Below, one piece after another: positions 36,401 through 47,961 of a DNA stretch of 64,000 nt. Each line of letters opens with the position of its first letter. The stretch's first letter is position 1. The notes below the pieces were generated by a model. The model did no database searches and had not been told where the DNA came from. It saw only the letters and a list, made by a program, of their open reading frames with translations. Source of the stretch: Saccharina japonica (taxonomy: Eukaryota; Sar; Phaeophyceae; Laminariales; Laminariaceae); the NCBI GenBank assembly GCA_008828725.1, contig MEHQ01000864.1, forward strand, positions 227,305-291,304. The letters run 5' to 3'. The translations under genes and the position numbers were made by a program.

Positions 36401-39400
36401 AGCGAGCGAGGGAGGGAAGAGTGTCAGGCGCATTTTTTACGGTTTTGCCTCGGCTGTCGTGAATTTTTGCCATTAGTTGCCGTCGTTGCTGACGGATGAT
36501 GCATGCATGCTGTCGTGTCCTGCTGCCCCACCCTCCGCTTTGAGGCAGACGTACAACCTCATCGCTATCGGCGCCGGAACCGGAGGTCTGGTTTCTGCCG
36601 CCGGGTCAGCAGGTGTCTACGCCAAGGTGAGGTGCCGGGGTGTTGCTGTTTGCCGCTATACCTGGAATATGTGATTTCGTGCCCCCTACTTGGCTTCCGA
36701 CCAGCATCCTGCCAATTTGTATCGTATATACCATATACCCCGGGTGGTGGTGGTAAGGGCTGGGAGGGACACCGTCCATCACGCCACTGCCTGTGGAATA
36801 GTATATTGGTAAAGCGTGGTTTGTCGGTTATAGCCGTTTCGCCGCTATACACGGCCAATCACTACGACCGGTCGCTAGATGCCCGCACAAACCAGGCCAC
36901 ACATAATCATACACAGCAGTCGTTATGCATAGCATAATACTAATATTATGCCAGCAAAATCTTGAGGATTATGGGTTTGTCACGTTTTTCCTTCTACGGC
37001 GAACGAAAATCGGCGCAATATATACATACGCTACATAGTAGACTGCATAGAGGCGCTGGCGTCACATCAACGACACCGCGACTAACACCGCCGCAACGAA
37101 GGCTCACGAAATTGGTCGGCATTCGCAATCGCTCTTCCCCGCAAGGAATGGCACTTTCATGTCTTAAGCCTCGAACGTGCTGAAGACTTAACCCGGAACA
37201 CATCATGTTCGGCCGCGTCTACGTGGATGCATCCTGTAACATTGCTGGGACCATCCCCAACACTTGCTATATCCTAACTCCCGTCCTGCACTGCTATTTG
37301 CGCTTTTTCACTGCCGGCATGGTTGGGTAGGTGGCTCTCATCGAGAACCACCTTATGGGCGGCGACTGCCTCAACGTGGGCTGCGTACCGTCGAAGGCCC
37401 TCATCTCCGCCGCACGAGTGGCCCACACCGTCAAGAACAGCGAAGCTTACGGAGTGGAAATCACGGGATATGTCACCGTCAACTTCGGCAAGGTTAGATT
37501 AAACTTCGTTTATAAACCTACTCACCTTCTTAATGCTACATGATGTGTGTATGGATACTCGGGAACACAGCAGTAATAAACCTCGAAACTCTTGCCTCCT
37601 TTGCCAACCTCGGCAATTGGCTTTCATTGTGGTGAATTAACGAATGAGCTATGTTCGCGGAGACGTGGGCATACGGCTGCTGTCTTGCGTGATGCGTTGC
37701 GCTTGAACTTGTGTACTTCTGTTGTGTCATATTATATGTACCTTGGTACCAGGTATCAATTGAATAGGTTTGTGAATGAAAAGATGCACCGGCACGGCGT
37801 ACCTAAGACACAGAGTACAGGCGGGCTCCTTGCTTGACAACTGCTGTGATTGCGCCAATCGCCCTTTTTTTTGCGTCCGAAACTCAATTAATACGTTCGA
37901 AATGATGCCGTGTTCACCAACCAGGTGATGGAGCGGCTTCGTCGGCTGAGGGCTGAAATCTCTCACAACGACAGCGCGGAGCGCTTCACCAAGCTGGGCA
38001 TCGACGTCTACATGGGGCGCGGCGAGTTTACTTCCCCCAGCACCATCAAGGTACGTACTACTACTACTACTGTATGCCTAGGCATGTGTATCATAGCCAT
38101 AATGATGGGTGCTCAATGAAAACAATCCATCACAAAATGAAGGAGAGCAGACCACCACTTCATGCGAAGCTGACCTTGCACATACCTGTTCAGTCACTAT
38201 TAATACCAAGACTGCCAAAGTTGGCCGTCTGTTAAGTTCAAGTACTATCGTTAGTTGTGTGTTGCCAAAATGTGGACTCAGCTCAAAGAGGATTTTGCAG
38301 TATGCTGCGTGATGTGCATCGCTCTCAATAGTTGTTGCACATGCACCGCCATTTTTTTCATGTTTTGCTGCTGGAAGAACAGGGCAACTACAGTACTTTC
38401 AATAACAGTTAATAGTGGAGCGTACGTGAGCTGGCCCAAAAGTTGTATATACCCTTCATTGTTCAAGCGTATCTTGTATGATATATTCCTACGTGGCAAG
38501 GGAAATATGCGTCGTCTTGTGGATGATTTGTCCCAAAATGTTTAGTGTATACTGATCATTACCATTTTGAAAAGAAAAATGTTCCGTCTGTGGATGCTCA
38601 GCTCTTCGGTCTCAAAGTGCTGTATGTGTGTTGATCTGGATGTTGTTACGCCTCCTATTCACGTATTCATACTTGCCTTTCAGGTGAACGGCAAAACCCT
38701 CAAGTTCAAGAGGGCCGTCGTTGCTACCGGAGGGTCGGCGGCGCTCCCTCCTATCCCAGGGCTGAAGGAGTCCCCCTACCTCACCAACGCCTCCATATTC
38801 AACCTCACCGTGCTGCCTCGAAGGATGGTGAGCATTGGGCTGGCGTTCTTCCAGGAATCAATCAAGCACTGCAGTATATTGATCTCATTTTACACGAACG
38901 AATGAACGTAATATCAATATTGCTAATTTTTTTGCTATTTTTCGTCGGGTGACAGTACTCACAGTACGAGTACTCACAAGTTTTTTTTTCTTCTTTCCTT
39001 TATTCGGGCATAGAATGTTTTTGGTTTTATTTTGCTGTACGTAGTATATATATGATGTGTATTGTATATACGTGCCCCATGCATAAATATGATGTAAACT
39101 AATAATATCAACATGATACGAGCATATTTAACATAATATTTAACATGGGTGTTTGTGCGCGTGCAGGTTGTGATCGGTGGCGGACCGATCGGGCTTGAGA
39201 TGGCGCAGGCCATGCAGCGCTTCGGGTCGGACGTGACGGTGCTCATCCGCTCCGGCCAGATCATGCCCAAGGTCAGCTTCGTACAGTGCTCAAACCTCGA
39301 CCAACGTGTCCGGACGAGCTTCCGGTGTCGGCGTACTTGCTGTAGCGTTGCCAAAAAGTGCTCGTTCGAAGAGATGTGTAACAAAAAAGACGAACATTTC

Positions 39401-42400
39401 ACGAACATACACATGATACGAAGTATACATATGCGTCAAACGTCAATCTTATTATAATAGTAGCCTACCATTACCAGTACTATTTATTAATAGCAGTATT
39501 TTTCATATCAATAGTGTTGGGTCGGAGTAGGAGTCGCAGCAGTAATAGTGGTTGTTTGAGTGTGGTATTCATAATTGTGGCGGTAGTATGACTATTACGA
39601 GGGGACCATAGTAAACACTAGTAAATAGGGGGCCTACGGTACACACCAACAACTAGATAGTTCCCTATTTTTACTACAGTAACAATATTTGGTCCTATTT
39701 ACTAGTGTTTACTAGTGTTTACTATGCTCCCCCGTAATAGTAGTGGCAGTAGTAGTAATGGCGGTTGTGTGTTGCACATACATGCGCAGCCTTCGGCGCC
39801 ATGCAGCGTGCTATATATGCCATACCGCCGTACTCACACTAATATAACCATACCAAATGTATTATACGTACGTAGCAGACTTGGTTTCGAGGAGAGCGTT
39901 GCATGTTTGCATGTTTACATGTTGTTTGTTTTTGATGTCACGGTTGAAAGAAGGCGCTCTCGTGGCGAAACAAGCATATCATATCATAACATAGCAAGGA
40001 AGGCCCAACGCCACAATTCCACTTGTCCTATCCTATACATGACCACCCAGTTGAACGGTTTAGCGCCGTCCCCAGTACGTGCGTGCGTACGTAATGACGC
40101 GAAGCCACAGCCGATGTCGCTGATGGTTGAACATCTCCGCAGACCCTCGATGTCTGTACTCTTGATGAGTGCAGGTAGCAAAGTGGTGCAGGCACCTCAA
40201 CGCGGCCGACAGCCAGGGAAGCCGAAATGTGATGCCTCTCTTCTCTTGTCGTACTCTTTATGCGTATTCTGCATGTTCATTGTTGTGCTTACTTGTTATC
40301 TATGCCTAACTGGTATGGTCTTGTTACCTCTTACGGTTGAACAGGAGGACGACGACGCGAGGGCAGTGGTGCTGCAGTCTCTCATCGACGATGGCATGAA
40401 CCTGCTCTTCAACCTCAAGTTCATCCGCGTGGAGCACGACGCGGCCCCGTCCGAAGATGAATTCCCCACCATCCGTGTCGTCGTCGAACACAAGGGACAG
40501 GAGAAGGTACGTACCATATCATTTAATTACATCATACATATCATACCAGTATCAGATACTGCTGTACCAGGTACTACTACTACTGCAGGTGTAATATATC
40601 GTAGGGCACGTGCATGCCAGACCACCCGACACCCGTTGCCTCTGGAGTCCGGGCGGTGTTCCTCGCCCGTGGTTAGCTGCTTAGCGGCAAGCTGAACGAA
40701 TGGTACACAAGTGTCATACGCGTACATGTCCGTTGTATATAGCGACACACACAGACACCAGTCGCAGCAGACCACTCGCGGAAAAGGCCTAAAGGACTAA
40801 AGGACTCCGCGTTCACCCGAAGCACGCCCGCGCATCCCTCATTAGCGCCACGTGAGCTCCTTTGCATGCGTTTTCTTCCGCCCGTTGTTCACTCAAGGCG
40901 ACGGCCAAATTAACCTTCGTATATTTCATCTATACAGCATGATAGCATGATACATATATAGTAGGCACGAGTACAACAGAAAGTAGTGTACGTGTTGAAT
41001 GTTCGCAGTCACTCGTACTCGTACCCAAATTCCTGTCACTGCTGTGATGCAAATAATAATATTGAACCGATTTGGATGTTTCTATTCGTGCGTTTGCTCT
41101 GCGATGGGCATAATCAGGTGATTGAGTGCGAGGCGCTCCTCGTGGCCACCGGGCGAAAGCCCAATGTCAACAACGTCGGCTTGGAAAAAGCTGGAGTGGA
41201 GTTCAATGCCAAGGATGGCGTTAAGGTCAACGACCAGCTGCAGACGACCAACAAGGTAAGATACTCGTCGCAAGGCTGGCTGGCTGCGAGTTTTAATTCT
41301 TCCACCTTTTATATATGACCTTTTCACTCCAATACTGCAAACATTAGCTGATAGTAGTTTTAAATAAGTGTCTCTTAAGACCAAAGGTTATAGTACCACT
41401 TTGTGGCTCTTTTTTCTTCCCGACTTTTGTTTCGCCAACCAAAGATAAAGGCTGTGCAGCAGCAGTGCCTATTTATGGCCAAAAAACATAGTACTCGTAT
41501 GTATTCAAAATATGGTACGTATCGTTTTCGTATACGCACCCGGTGTACGTCATACGTACATATTATACGTATCGTTCTCGTATATAGTGCAAGACATGTA
41601 TTATCGTATATATTTGCGGAACAATAAAAGAGCCAACCAAGGTAATGGCGTATTGTGCCTGGCATAATTTCAGGGGTCAGATGATGGCGAGACACCCCTT
41701 TTTGTTGGATTTTTCAATCTTGGGGAACATAGTGGCCAACTTTATGCTCCATACGAGGGGTACACCCATTTTCTTTGGCACTGTTGCTGATATTATGAAC
41801 GAGCCACAAAGTGGTACCATAACCTTTGGTCTAAATATGTCGGCGTTGTTTTGAAACGACTGGGAGGCGCTTTGTTTGTGATGGTAACGGCGGCACTCAC
41901 GACCTTGTCGTCGCCCGTTTTTCGTTCTCGAGAGCTGCGCGAACTGTACCGTAGCACAATGAAAAGAAGCATCGAATTGATCCTTGTGGCGTGTGTGCTT
42001 GTGTTTGTCGATGTGTTTGTCGCCCTCCATGAACTACGACAGGCCGTCTACGCTGTGGGAGATTGCTGCACCAAGTTCCAGTTCACTCACGCGGCCGACT
42101 TCATGGCCAGGATCGTCATCCGCAACGCCCTTTTCTTCGGTAAGTCGGTGTCATTCATGAGTAATTGCACTGTTCCTACTAGTAATTATATTATACAGTA
42201 ATATTAGTAGTCTACTTCGATAGTTGCATTCCTACTCGTACTTCTGTAGTTGTATTGTATCGTATCTACTGTAGTGTACTGTTGTAACGTACTTAGTGTT
42301 ACTGTCCTTATAGTATTGCTAGGTAGTGGTTTGCGCATTGTTTTGCGTTGTCACGTCGACACAGCAGCAGCACACAGCAGCAGGGCGGTTTGCATGACTC

Positions 42401-44475
42401 TTGTTCAAGTACTATCGCACTTTGCTGCTTTTAGTACCAATAGTCCATTACCAGTAGTAAACAGTATGGTGAGGGCGACGAGTACTCAGTACAACTGTCA
42501 GTAGGCAGTAGGCAGGACAGCAGTGCCTTCTTTGGAAAATCATGTTGCCGTTTTCTCCTTTTTTGTGGGCGCGATGCGAGGGACATTATCCTATTATTGG
42601 TATTTTACTACGTACTGTTGCGTGTTTCCTTTGTGCACCACCAGTGTGACGGTTATCGCCAGAAGCACCCACAGGCGTCGTGTGTCGGAATGTTGCGTGC
42701 ACGGCGCGCGCATAGCGACGTGGTGCCTGCATTTTTTTGTTTCACAAAGACCCAACGAGAGAGAGGGGGAGAGAAGGCTGTCCGTGCTTTGACAGCCGCC
42801 CAATTAATTTGACCACCGACCGCCCAATTGATTTTATTAATTTGACGACCCGACAACGATTCGTCAGGCAAGGCGAAGTTCAGCGACCTGCTCATCCCGT
42901 GGGCAACCTTCACGGAGCCGGAGGTCGCTCACGTCGGCCTTTACCCCCGCGACATGGAGGCGAACAAGATCGCCTTCGACACCTTCACCAAGGAGGTGGG
43001 TACCATTCATCATCAAGCATCCATCCAATATCATTCATCACGATTATACTACGAGTCACTGTTGTATTGCAAAAAAAAAAAAAAGTCCAACGATAGGCAC
43101 TCCAGTAGATATCCAATGTACGTATCATATGTATGATCATGGTGTACATATATATATGCACTCTGCAAGAGACACGCGATTTCGTAAACGCCATGGCATC
43201 AAAACGAGAGTGCGCTGGGCGTTGCCAGGCTTTAGGGGTTAGCGGTCCTATTTCGTTCCGAATGTGGATGGACAGGGATAATCTCCAATGTTTAGTACAG
43301 AGTCGGTACCTGTTACACATATTGTAACACATATTGTATTTTATGTACGAGCAGGATTGCGCATTTGTCTCGTTTTTTCGCTTCGTTGGATGGTTGGTGA
43401 GCATCTTGTCTGTTTCTCTTGGAGAGTACGTCTTGAAGCTGCAGTATGCCCGTTCGACGAATCGACGCAGCAGTGACTACGTAAGGAGCGCATGCATGCA
43501 TGTACCGCATGTGTCTTCGATCTCCTGTTGTTGTCTGAACGAACTCCGTTGTCTGAACTCCACCGTGATATTTCCTTTAAAATCGATACGCAACAATGCT
43601 CTTGTCTGTTGGCGACATCAGAAAGGCGATCGTGTGCCAGACTATTTTACTTTCCTCAGCCATACTATTCATATATAAATGAACACGCCACATTAGACAT
43701 TGACCCGTTTTACGCCTATGGTCCCCTGTTTGCTGCTTATCTCTCTCGTAAATGGTGTCAGTTTGACGACAACGACCGCACCATCTTGGAGGGGCACACG
43801 GAGGGTTTCGTCAAGATCCACGTCAAGCGTGGGACGGACCGCATCATTGGGGCAACCATTGTCGGCGAGGGTGCCGGTGACATGATCAGGTTCGTTCTTG
43901 TGGTTCTTGTTGTTTTTCTGGTTTGGTGGCGTATTTTGATCATTTACGTCAACCAAGAAAACCAATACCCTGTGTACGCCGCACGAATGTCGGGTTGAGT
44001 AGACGCCTCGGCCTTGTGGGCTTTACTCCGCCCCAGTTTTTCTTGACGCATGGAAGGAACTTCTCCACAAATCGGCCCAGGTCCGGGGAGGTTTGGTCTG
44101 TTGATACCGCTCTGCTGCCATTGCTTTTGTAGCGTGCAGTAAATCATTAGTTCTACGGTCACATATAATATGGGCGTGGTTGGATGGCCGGCCACATCTT
44201 GGACCGACATGTATGATAGCATCATGCGAGTGCGAGGTATTTCATTAATTAAACACACGCCGTCGTTTCGCTTCGCTTCGTGTGTGTTTTGTTTTTGCAG
44301 CGAGCTGTCGGTCGCTATGCAGAGCAAGATCGGGCTGGGAAGCTTGGCGGGCGTGATCCACCCGTACCCTACGAGAGCGGAGTCCATCCGACAGGCTGGC
44401 GACCTCTACAACAAGACCAAGCTCACGCCTGCGGTGCGCTCCTTGTTCCGCAACCTCATGGCCATCAAGCGATAA
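27485..44475 (+). CDS. DEP domain - mercuric-reductase-type FAD/NAD(P) disulfide oxidoreductase
   Basis: Sixteen phase-consistent exons give 660 residues: 27485-27526, 28861-28920, 33097-33205, 33951-34069, 35899-36108, 36549-36626, 37331-37492, 37925-38050, 38684-38827, 39167-39271, 40345-40506, 41118-41255, 42043-42139, 42868-42995, 43762-43889, 44301-44475. Residues ~15-100 form a DEP domain (GLEIKDRTYRL, CFVGKDAADWLI, HVTRDHPF, LFYRF), usually a membrane or partner adaptor. After a linker comes a flavoprotein: FAD motif IGAGTGGL (188-193), redox pair DCLNVGC (C219/C224), NAD(P) motif GGGPIGLE (354-361), second FAD motif VGD (490-492), C-terminal HPYPTRAE (623-630). Tyr625 stands where lipoamide dehydrogenases have the catalytic His, as in MerA. 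The N-terminal metal-binding domain and C-terminal Cys pair of classical MerA are absent, so the substrate is uncertain. The start ATG has A at -3 and G at +4. Intron 2 is ~4.2 kb and full of SINEs and MITEs. Confidence 0.88.
30120..30335 (-). mobile_element. 5-prime truncated SINE, right arm
   Basis: Mirror of 21652-21860; the T run 30120-30133 is its tail. It lies in intron 2 of the DEP-flavoprotein gene. Confidence 0.8.
30391..30728 (+). mobile_element. tRNA-derived SINE, right arm
   Basis: Head GTCGCCCCGGTAGTCTGTTG, B box GAGTTCGAATCCCACC, then GACGCGAGTCGACGAGGGAA, ATAAAAATGCAAGGCAAG and a short A-rich tail (AATAAAAAA). Same insertion as 21285-21597. Confidence 0.85.
30898..31365. mobile_element. 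MITE, family C, intact copy
   Basis: Inverted ends AGGGATGTACATCAACTC (left) and AGGGAACATCAACTCATAAT (right, reversed). The interior is dense in AATCATGATTA-like self-complementary sequence. No coding capacity. Confidence 0.75.
33629..33702. mobile_element. 74-bp MITE with 8-bp target duplication
   Basis: The inverted ends start CTATGGGG and contain ACCTCCAAAAAA and its complement. The flanks 33621-33628 and 33703-33710 are both ATTTGATC. An 8-bp target duplication fits the hAT superfamily. It lies 44 bp outside the inverted-duplication edge, in intron 3 of the DEP-flavoprotein gene. Confidence 0.8.
33876..33905. repeat. (ACCT)n microsatellite
   Basis: About seven ACCT units ending 45 bp before exon 4 of the DEP-flavoprotein gene, on the intron's pyrimidine-rich side. 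Confidence 0.9.
35124..35520 (+). mobile_element. tRNA-derived SINE with interrupted head
   Basis: Starts GTCGCCCCGGCGGGCTATAT. About 75 bp of TA-rich sequence then intervenes before GGTGGTCAACCTCGAATGC and the B box AGGTTCGAGTCTCC. The body has GACGCGAGTCGACGAGGGGA and GACCCCGGATCTGAGTGACG. It lies in intron 4 of the DEP-flavoprotein gene, outside the duplication. Confidence 0.8.
39595..39737. mobile_element. MITE, family B, copy 3
   Basis: Ends TTACGAGGGGACCATAGTAA and, reversed from the right, TTACGGGGGAGCATAGTAAA, flanked by CTA and TAG. ACACTAGTAAATAGG is repeated in both arms. It lies in intron 10 of the DEP-flavoprotein gene. Confidence 0.75.
41378..41832. mobile_element. 455-bp element with ~32-bp inverted ends
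   Basis: The left end begins AGACCAAAGGTTATAGTACC and the right end, reversed, begins AGACCAAAGGTTATGGTACC. The match continues through CACTTTGTGGCTC. No transposase is present, so it is a non-autonomous DNA transposon in intron 12 of the DEP-flavoprotein gene. Confidence 0.8.
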
Positions 44476-47400
44476 ACGCCCGGATGCTCTCCTTCTGGAG
44501 AACTCACGGGCTCCTGATGCACTGCTGATGGTCGTGCTCCTGATGAGCTCCTCGATGGATGGAGGGTGCAAGTTCGTGGGGCAGCAGGGGCGTTGAACGT
44601 TGTGGATCGTGAGCCAAGGCGGCCGCTCACACCTGAGGGTGCTTGCTGGCTTGCCTTTTCTCCTTTGCGTTTTTATGTTTTATTCCTTCATCATAGCCGA
44701 AGGTGTAGGACCCTAGTATTAAGATGTACCAGTTGTTGACTCTAGCCCGGTATGGATGGCACGATGTGGTGTGCCGTGTTCATTGGCCCTTGTGCCTGTC
44801 TTTGGATGACGAAGGTAGCGGTAGAGTCTGCGCAGTACATAGTGTCTGATCGAACGCTTATACGTGGTTCTACTCTGCAGTCGTCTTGACCGGTGAACCT
44901 TTTGTAGCTTTTCGGTGTATTTTTATCTTTTTTTTTGTCTGTCAACGCTTTGTCCCCTCCCTTGCTCATGTCCAGCGCTTCAGCCGTCCGTAACCTCCGC
45001 AAGCGGGTGTACGTGATCGCAAGATATGTTTTAGGTATCGTCACAGCGTCTACTGTAATCGCACCACCCATGCATGACACACACGGGTGTTGGGTGGGCC
45101 TTGTGCCATTGTGATTAGTTGAATGTAGACGCTGCAAACACGAAAATAAACTTGTGCAGTATGCATAGCTCAAGGGATACCCAAAGGAAGAGAATGGGTG
45201 AAGGAGGCAGCTAACTGATATAATATAATACGATAATAGTACGATAACAGAATCGAGCAACGGGGAGGGTGGTGTGGTGGTGTCAGGAGCGACACCACGT
45301 GTTGATTTAGCGCCTTGTGCTCGTGAAGAAAGCTGTCTAAATAGCGACAGCAGTCTGACGGTACTTTGGCTGCTTCCTCCGCTTGAGGGCTACAGCTCTA
45401 CGAGTAATTATGTATTTGTGCGTGTATATGTACATGTGCATTCAGTAGCAGTTCAAAAACAGTCGACTAGGAGGGTCTCTTGTTGCGTAAGTTGACTGCT
45501 TGTCACTGCTTGTTCCCACCTGAACGTAGTGTTTTCTCCTCTCGAGCGATCCCAAATCCCACCCGATTGACTCCCGCATTTCGCGCCAAATATCGATTCG
45601 TACATAGCTATCAATGAACACACCCACCATCTATCACTAACTCTCGGTTTCTGTGCGCTGAGTCAGTTACTATATGTGCTGTATACCAGAGAGGTACGTG
45701 CGTTGGCGTCGGCTGCAGCCGTGTTCGATGTGCCCGCACGGCAACTATTAATAGAGCCTTGGCAAGCACAACGTTCCCATATGGCACACCAAGCAGGCCT
45801 TTCAGTACGCAGTCTTTCTCGGTATTCTTCCTTGTTTGTCTTCGGTTAGGGTTAGAGTTCCCGGTGGGGGCGGTGGCCTCATTAAGTGTCTTCTAAGCCC
45901 AAGCCGGAAATAATATGTAGCACCGTCGGGAAAAATCGAAAAATCCTCTCCCATGTATACGTGGTCGTATATGTTGAATATTTTCGTGATGAAACTTTAC
46001 GTAACTCATTGGAACAGCACCATTTTCTGCAAGCACATATGGCATGTGGAAGCATATGATGCGAGGAAGGTCGCCCACGCGCCCGGTCAGATCTACCCCA
46101 GCTGTAACGGCATCTCCCGTAATAACAACGAACAAAAAATAACTGGTGGTACGCAAGAGAGGGAAACAGAGCCCGCGGTGTGACGTGTGCATCTTCTCCC
46201 AGTAAAGCGTGTACGTATCAGACGGCGGTTTCTTTGTCGTCTTAAATGTATTGAAGGATCCAGGCTCGGTACAGTGATACCTGGGTGCGACTGGCAACCA
46301 ATGCTGCGCGGATGCTAAACGGAGCACCAGACGTCTCCCCCGAGAAAGCTTGATGTGCCCCTGACCACCACCACAAACTGCCCCGACGGCATATATGTTG
46401 ATGGCGCCCCTCTTTTGAGGCCGAAAAATTGTGCCGGGAGGGACTTCTTGCGTTGTCGTGGCCAACACGAGCCATCGTTCGCCGCAAGGCGAAGGCGAAA
46501 CCAGGCCCCCCCCCGCACGCCCGAATTTTTTTGGAGCGGGTCGCCACCATGAGCGTGAGATGTGCTCGAGCACTCAAAACAAGTAATTTGCGGCATGTTT
46601 AGCCAATGCTATTAATAGAAGCATAACACTCTGAGCTCCCCCGGCCCCCCTCTCATAATTTCTATTGGTCCTTTACACGATTTCCACTCCGCACCTTGTT
46701 GGTATTTCCACTCCTCCCATGATTTTATCCAACATGATGAAAACGCTCCTCGTGGTTTTATCTTATCCAACATGGTGAAAACGCCGGCTGTGCGCTTCAG
46801 CTACTCCTTTTTATGAGTAAACAGGCGGACACACTGCGAAACTACTCTGGGCTCGGCTCACCTACCGAATTTCACGCCATTGTGTGCGTAGAGACCCCCC
46901 CCTCCTCGAACACACAAGGCCACCCCCCACCGCCCCCACTAAACAGACGCGCACACGCGTCCTTTCTCAAGCGTATCCCGCATGCGTTTTCTTCATACTC
47001 ATTACGTAATAATACTGAAAGCGAACCCCTTCCTCTACCGTAGTAGGTAGTGAGTGACACGGCAGCTGATGGACGGGCAGCGCAAAGCGCTCTCCCTTCT
47101 GCTAAAAAACAGCGTGTACCGTGCACGCACTCGACGCCAAGGCTTCTTATTGATGGCATGATAACATCGGGTCTCAGCGAAAAAAAAGCGGGATTTTCTA
47201 AATGCATGTATGGCACCTGGGAGATACGAGGGTTCGTCAAAATGTTTGTTTGCCCTGCTAGAGCGCCTTTTCTGTGGTTTCTCCTGTCTTGTGATCGCCA
47301 GGGCAGCGCGGAGAGAGCTCGTCTCACCAAGCGCATCGATTCGCAAGGATGAATTCCCGTCTGTCATGTTGCGGTATCCATCTAAGGATTATTTTTTTGC

Positions 47401-47961
47401 GGTCGGGATGACACAGCAGCCCAACTGTGGGGAGAGGAGGGTACCCGCTGGAAGAGCGTCATCGTAAGCAAGCACCCCCTTTTATTTTTTCTATGTTGTG
47501 TGGGGGCATGTGGTAAAGGTTGGGTTGAAACCCGGCACACTATATATAGAGGCAGGTGATCTTTCGTCTAATAAATATCGAGGCGCTGGTTATGTCACGG
47601 AAACGAGACAAACTAAAACCTTGGGGTCACATGCCAACTCGGATTGCGACGCTCCACTCAGTGTAGGCACGTGTTTTCGTTTCTTAAGAAAGAGGCAACG
47701 CCCTTCATTTGCAACAATATTACATTTTCAGGCGGAGCAAGAAATCCGTTTTTTTTTCGCCCAGGCATTGCACTCCTGCAGGTCTCCCACTACCAACAAA
47801 CTCCCCATGCACAACTCCTGCGTCAACTGCATCGTTGCCTGGGGTATTTCAGACTACGCTAAATCACACAAGTACGTAAACATCTCTCTCCATGTCGGTG
47901 TCTTCATAAACGACAATGTCAAATTTCAAATTGTGCAATTTCAAAACTTCAAATTGTGCAA
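44476..47961. other. intergenic region between convergent genes
   Basis: Holds the 3-prime ends of two genes that run toward each other. AATAAA at 45144-45149 is a candidate polyadenylation signal for the DEP-flavoprotein transcript. A 226-codon open frame on the minus strand (45893-46573) has no recognisable domain, and its central part overlaps two other open frames. No further exon was identified. Confidence 0.45.

Noticed and set aside
39715-40695. 326-codon + strand open frame as a separate gene
   Set aside because: Its informative part is exon 11 of the DEP-flavoprotein (40345-40506); the rest is readthrough of introns 10 and 11, including part of a MITE.
45893-46573. 226-codon minus-strand open frame as a gene
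   Set aside because: No recognisable domain, overlaps other open frames, and lies in the 3-prime intergenic region. It might still be an unknown gene, but nothing supports it.
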